64,000 nt of DNA from Opisthorchis felineus (lineage: Eukaryota > Platyhelminthes > Trematoda > Opisthorchiida > Opisthorchiidae). The stretch is taken from the NCBI GenBank assembly GCA_004794785.1, contig SJOL01006493.1, positions 191,595-255,594 of the forward strand, written 5' to 3'. A model generated the notes under the pieces. That model did no database searches and was not told the origin of the DNA. It saw nothing but the letters and a program-made list of their open reading frames with translations. The position numbers were made by a program, and so were the translations under genes. Positions within the stretch are counted from its first letter, which is position 1; the number at the start of each line of letters is the position of its first letter. This document shows positions 60,400-64,000 of this stretch, one piece after another.

Positions 60400-60712
60400 C
60401 TCTCCTGGACTGAACAAATTATTGGTCATTTGTAGCAAGGAAGTGAGAACCTCCACACATCGGCTCATCATCAGCTGTTTTCGTGCCTCCTTGGGGGAGC
60501 CCTGAACAAGAGAATTTTCGTCCCAGTCAAACAAGCTTCCTGACAGGGGATCAGGAGTGTAGAGTCTGGCGTCTGTTTTATACTCGGAAGAGTGTGTGAG
60601 CCGAATGTGAGACATACCAAGCTGAATAGGATCATGGGTTTCCAGATTGACACTATCAGCAGTGGTTATTGTGGAGGCAGCCAATCCACTGTCTGAATGT
60701 TTGTCATCTCTT
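60400..60712 (-). CDS. Kinesin-3-like gene, candidate exon upstream of the PH domain
   Basis: A strong acceptor (CTCTTTCTTCTTCAG) opens a 104-codon frame containing TITTADSVNLETHDPIQLGM, SHIRLTHSSEYKTDARLYTP, DPLSGSLFDWDENSLV and a helix RKQLMMSRCVEVLTSLLQM. It ends in phase 0 at GAG|GTTAGT. It is clearly coding-like and lies on the same strand and in order upstream of the PH exons. I cannot align it confidently to a named kinesin segment, so gene assignment is by position and phase. Confidence 0.58.
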
Positions 60713-61560
60713 CTGAAGAAGAAAGAGACATAAATATTTGGGGTATTAGTATAGATAGTGTGGATGAGTTCAAGTTGCACCTCAGCCCCTTTCTATTAGG
60801 CTTGACATCGAGACCACCAGCAGAGGAATTTTGTGAGGATACTTAACCACTGGAATGGACTATTAGTGCGTATAGGACATTGTTCCAGGTTTTCCAGTTA
60901 TGAACACATTTTATGGCGACATTTTTGCAACCTGATAGTTTCAGGCTAAGGCCATAAGCTTGTCAGAAGCTGAGTTGATCTTAACAAAACGACAAAATTT
61001 GAGAGGTCTTGCATGCTACATCACCTTATGCAGTCGCAAATGTGCGTAGGCCCCTCGTGCACAAATTTTCTGGGGCGCTGATAACCAGAAAGTTTCTACT
61101 GATCAAACTGAACGTTTTTTCTTCATGCAGTTTGACCGCTGCCCACAAATTTTCACACGAATTAGCAGCTACCGCAGGAGTGTCTTGAAGAACTCGTTAT
61201 TCTGTGCTCGATTATTCCCCAGTTTTCGCTCAGCGACATTTCATACAACCACAGGAATGGAGTAGTGACAAACTGTTCACTCGGCCTCATATCAACTGAT
61301 ATACTGCTAGCATGTATGGACATGATTACATGGGTCAAGTGCATAAACGGTGACTGTTTTGCGATCGATTCGTGGGCAACACTCATCATTCTTGACGCCT
61401 ACATTACAACTGACTAGTAGCTTTAACTCGGCACATTCGGTAGTCATATTTTATGTGGGTACAGATATTAGTCATGGTTCCAGTTTTCCCGAGACCGAGC
61501 TAGATAGGAATTCACGCGAAAAGCCAAAACGAGGGGCGTACCGCAATAAAACATGACGAT
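60713..61560. other. Intron sequence of the kinesin-3-like gene
   Basis: A minus-strand frame at 61162-61389 is hydrophilic and open, but has no clear splice borders. The Penelope-like insertion begins at 61561. Confidence 0.45.
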
Positions 61561-61604
61561 CTGTTCGCCGAGCTTGGGAGTTGGATTGCAAACGTTTCAT
61601 CATC
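61561..61604. repeat. Left terminal arm of the Penelope-like copy (inverted)
   Basis: CTGTTCGCCGAGCTTGGGAG and the following TTGGATTGCAAACGTTTCATCA are the reverse complement of 62799-62842 at the 3' end, with one or two mismatches. It contains only the 3' half of the hammerhead motif, in inverted orientation relative to the ORF. Inverted terminal fragments at truncated 5' ends are typical of Penelope-like insertions. Confidence 0.85.
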
Positions 61605-62726
61605 ACTCTCTGGGCTCATCGCGGAAATTACAACGCAGAAACTGGAGCGGATCGTGCTACCAGATATCAACCGAAAATATGGGTACGATATGTGGACGAC
61701 ACGTTTGCTATTGTAAAGAAAAATGAACTGTCACGAGCGAATGAACTACTGAACAACGTGTTTCCCGACATCCACTTCACAATGGAAACGGAGGAGAACA
61801 ACAAATTGGCGTTCCTAGATGTGCTCGTCACAAGGAAAACAAACGGCCAACTACAAACTGAAGTATACAGGAAAGAAACACATACAGATCAGATCCTCAA
61901 CTACCACAGCAACCATCCGAACTGCCACAAACGGAGCTGTGTTCGAACCCTATTCAAGCGGATCGAGACGCATTGCAACACAACAGAGATGAAGAAAAAA
62001 GAAGAGCGAAGACTCTACGAGACATTCCGGAATAACGGCTACCCAAGGAATTTCATCTGGAGGTGCTTACGAGACCAACACCAAGCTGATTTGTCAACAC
62101 AACCAGAACAGAGAAAGATTACGCTGCCGTACATCAGAAACGTCGCGGAGATGACTGCACGACATTTGCGGCAACATGGAATTACAGTCGCCTTCAAGCC
62201 TACAAACACATTGAGAAGAACTCTCTCGAAACCAAAGGGGAGGTTGGATGCAGTGAAGAAGACGAACGTGGTCTACAAACTTAATTGTAACGACTGCGAC
62301 AAACACTATGTTGGCCAAACTGGAAGAAAACTCGCTACCAGAATACACGAGCACAAGCTTGCCAGCAGAAGACATGACCCAATGTCACTTGTCTCAATCC
62401 ACGAGGACAGAGAAGGACACAAGTTCAATTGGGACAATGTTCAAATACTTGCTCACGCAAGAACGAAACGGGAACGAGAGTTTGCCGAGGCGTGGTACTC
62501 CACAAAAAAGTCGATCAATAAACACATCGACATTGACCCAGTCTATCAGCCGTTACGAGCAAAAGAACTACACAGTCACGGGACTCTGAGCCACATAGGA
62601 CAGAACTGTCGAATTGAATGCGCCCAACGAACCAACCAAACACAAGAGATGAAGACCAACCCAGATTCACAGGGGACCAATCAAACTACGCGAAGACCGC
62701 CTTCAGAGCTACCAGATGCTGTTTAG
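61581..62726 (+). CDS. Penelope-like element RT and GIY-YIG endonuclease, 5'-truncated
   Basis: The ORF joins an RT C-terminal half to a GIY-YIG nuclease, the enzyme pair that copies Penelope-like elements. RT motif C is WVRYVDDTFAIVKKNEL (YVDD at about residues 37-40). The thumb region follows with LAFLDVLVTRKTNGQL and HPNCHKRSCVRTLFKRI, then RKITLPYIRNVAEMTARHL. The GIY-YIG domain starts near residue 233: NVVYKLNCNDCDKHYVGQTG with a CxxC pair, RIHEHKLASRRHD, and a final catalytic-region RTKREREFAEAWYS. The first 30 residues are not RT in this frame. The proper motif B, LSGLIAEITTQKLERIVLPD, lies in another frame at 61603-61665, so one frameshift separates B from C. The copy starts just before motif B. 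Confidence 0.93.
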   Translation: MDCKRFIITLWAHRGNYNAETGADRATRYQPKIWVRYVDDTFAIVKKNELSRANELLNNVFPDIHFTMETEENNKLAFLDVLVTRKTNGQLQTEVYRKETHTDQILNYHSNHPNCHKRSCVRTLFKRIETHCNTTEMKKKEERRLYETFRNNGYPRNFIWRCLRDQHQADLSTQPEQRKITLPYIRNVAEMTARHLRQHGITVAFKPTNTLRRTLSKPKGRLDAVKKTNVVYKLNCNDCDKHYVGQTGRKLATRIHEHKLASRRHDPMSLVSIHEDREGHKFNWDNVQILAHARTKREREFAEAWYSTKKSINKHIDIDPVYQPLRAKELHSHGTLSHIGQNCRIECAQRTNQTQEMKTNPDSQGTNQTTRRPPSELPDAV

Positions 62727-62775
62727 AAGCCATATAAGCACAGGCAGAAGAGGAGGAATTCACCCACTCAACCCC

Positions 62776-62815
62776 GCACTGATGATGTCACCTCGATTGG
62801 TGATGAAACGTTTGC
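62776..62815 (+). ncRNA. Hammerhead-ribozyme-like motif at the Penelope-like 3' end
   Basis: In order: GCA, core CTGATGA (62779-62785), an extra T, GTCACC-TCGATT-GGTGAT (stem II, closing G-T pair), GAAAC (62805-62809), GTT and TGC. GCA/TGC starts stem I, and AC/GT forms a two-pair, loopless, palindromic stem III. It matches the motif in the other copy at every core position, including the extra base between core and stem II. Confidence 0.65.
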
Positions 62816-62872
62816 AATCCAACTGCCAAGCTCGGCGAACAGACCAACAACCAAGCAGCGCACCCGAGCTAC

Positions 62873-63069
62873 CTATATTCCAAAGCATTGCCAAAACATG
62901 ACGAATTTTCATGGCTGTTTGGATATGAGGTGGAAGCGAGATATTTGCGGGTGCTTGTTGAACATAGCTCACGAGATTTTTGTTTACGAAATTTATGATT
63001 CCGACCAACCAAACCAAAAGTAGCGAAGTGACTGGTTTCGGTAATCTCCATCCATCCGTCCTTGTAATA
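62873..63069 (-). CDS. Kinesin-3-like gene, candidate exon
   Basis: A T-rich acceptor (TTTTTTAGTTAG) opens 65 codons: YYKDGWMEITETSHFATFGL, VGRNHKFRKQKSRELCSTS and a Ser/Tyr/Asn-rich end ALEY, then AG|GTAGCT. The phase-2 end fits the one-base start of the exon at 60712. A second open frame through the same bases is hydrophobic (63131-62760 on the minus strand) and could compete. Assignment to the kinesin-like gene rests on phase and position only. Confidence 0.45.
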
Positions 63070-64000
63070 CTAACTAAAAAAGTAAAAGTATGCAAAACGA
63101 CACTAGTCTGATAAAGTGTGACTGCTGACACATTTAGGGTATTGCGACCATTATAGGACAGAATTTAACGAACTTTTGCCGTACTCATTTCTTTTAACTA
63201 GCCTTCTCAGCCTTGTAATTGGCATGAAGGGGAGACAACCAGTGAGGTCACAAAAAGCAAACTCCTGACTAGTGTATTTTGTCAAGCAAATATATCACTA
63301 TGCCTCAAATATCTTACCAGTTGACATACTAGACTACCGTTGTGCATCACATTCAGTTGAAGAATATCATCGACAAAATAGCCAGTTGTGCCACCCAATA
63401 ACACCGAATTAATCTGCAAATGAGTGCATTTCGTGGATTTTGGTGTAGATGAAGAACATAGAATAGATGGAAATTCGGGGCGATGCCTACCGGGGGAGTC
63501 TTAAGAAGGGCGAATTTGGTCGTGGGCTGTCGAAGAGTTTTTAGCAATCGTGTGAGTAGTGTGTAATGTAGAGCCAACCTTTTTCGCCAGAACATTGTTA
63601 GAGGTGCTGCATGTTTAAGTATCCACTAGGAATCACCTTAGCCAGTGGTCCTTTAAGGTGGATTTGCGACATCCACAGAATCTCTGCTATAACTGTCCTT
63701 CTGAAACTTATCTATCGCCAGACCGGCTAACGTATAAGCTAACTCATCACGTGATCCAAATGGAATAAGCACATATGCTGATGCTTCGAAGCCGGTATCA
63801 CAAGCTACGGTAACATATTGACTACTCCCTCATTGTTGACGACGAGCCGGTAGAGTGCAGTTGCAGCATCCTGTTTAGGGGTTCAGCTATCGCTAACACA
63901 AGACCGAGGCCATCCTGAAAGTTAACTAAAATTAAGGCGTATACTTCTATACTTTCTCCCACGGCTTCTGAAGAAAATTGAACAATCATGGAAACATCTG
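63070..64000. other. Mostly unassigned; one dispersed repeat, one weak exon
   Basis: The dispersed repeat copy B is at 63440-63572. On the minus strand, about 63835-63650 encodes ACDTGFEASAYVLIPFGSRD and continues to TAA, possibly an exon after a GGAGTAG acceptor. It is unrecognised and poorly bordered. The window ends without a clear feature. Confidence 0.35.
63440..63572. repeat. Dispersed repeat, copy B
   Basis: It shares CGTGGGCTGTCGAAGAGTTTT, AGCAATCGTG and AGTAGTGTGT with copy A at 19255-19385, in the same orientation and with substitutions. It appears to be a non-coding dispersed family. Confidence 0.6.

Larger units (their letters stand above)
61561..62870 (+). mobile_element. Penelope-like element, 5'-truncated insertion in a kinesin intron
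   Basis: The copy runs from an inverted terminal arm (61561-61604) through partial RT and complete GIY-YIG coding sequence to a 3' terminal region with a hammerhead-like motif (62776-62815) and CCAACAACCAA-type sequence near 62850. The same 3' sequence is found in the copy at 40060-41040. The coding part is almost intact, so this is the youngest-looking Penelope copy here. It lies antisense to the kinesin-like gene, and its 3' end is within a few tens of bases of the 5' splice site of the exon at 62873. Confidence 0.88.

Overview
The window is nuclear DNA from a flatworm, most likely a digenean trematode. The evidence is split genes with GT-AG introns and no operons, a moderately AT-rich background, and a mobile-element set typical of trematodes: Penelope-like elements with a GIY-YIG endonuclease, an RTE/CR1-like LINE, Ty3/Gypsy remnants, and tRNA-derived SINEs carrying a hammerhead ribozyme of the kind known from schistosome satellite/SINE DNA. 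The species cannot be fixed from the sequence.

Two host genes are recognisable. (1) On the + strand an RGS (regulator of G-protein signalling) gene has two certain exons, 9511-9677 and 14335-14745, which together form most of an R4-type RGS box plus a Pro/Ser-rich tail. Candidate upstream exons lie at 960-1037 and 5639-5899, and the exon for the start of the RGS box was not found. (2) On the - strand the 3' part of a kinesin-3 (UNC-104/KIF1-like) gene runs from about 63 kb down to 53.9 kb. Two exons (56872-57050 and 53943-54185) encode the C-terminal PH domain, and four further candidate exons upstream join them in consistent phase.

Other single exons with good splice borders or coding-like translations occur on both strands (187, 7508, 12720, 17108, 17580, 25878, 30514, 35542, 36177, 37229, 38331, 46798, 48538, 52645). 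I cannot name them and they are flagged as uncertain.

Mobile DNA dominates 39-46 kb. A decayed LINE (39137-39860 and 41140-42430) is split by a Penelope-like element on the opposite strand (40060-41040). It abuts a Gypsy gag fragment (42395-42965, - strand), a Gypsy integrase fragment on the + strand (43550-44240), three SINE copies, and a second gag-like start (45300-45504). A second Penelope copy (61561-62870) sits in a kinesin intron almost touching the exon's 5' splice site, and a third RT fragment lies at 14991-15650. Two more SINE copies lie at 22.9-24.0 kb. The rest is intron or intergenic sequence with few recognisable features.

The most interesting content is catalytic-RNA architecture. 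One SINE copy has an essentially intact type I hammerhead (44882-44926) beside four decayed relatives, and both Penelope copies carry a hammerhead-like motif at their 3' ends. All have a very short palindromic stem III, suggesting that they work as dimers.
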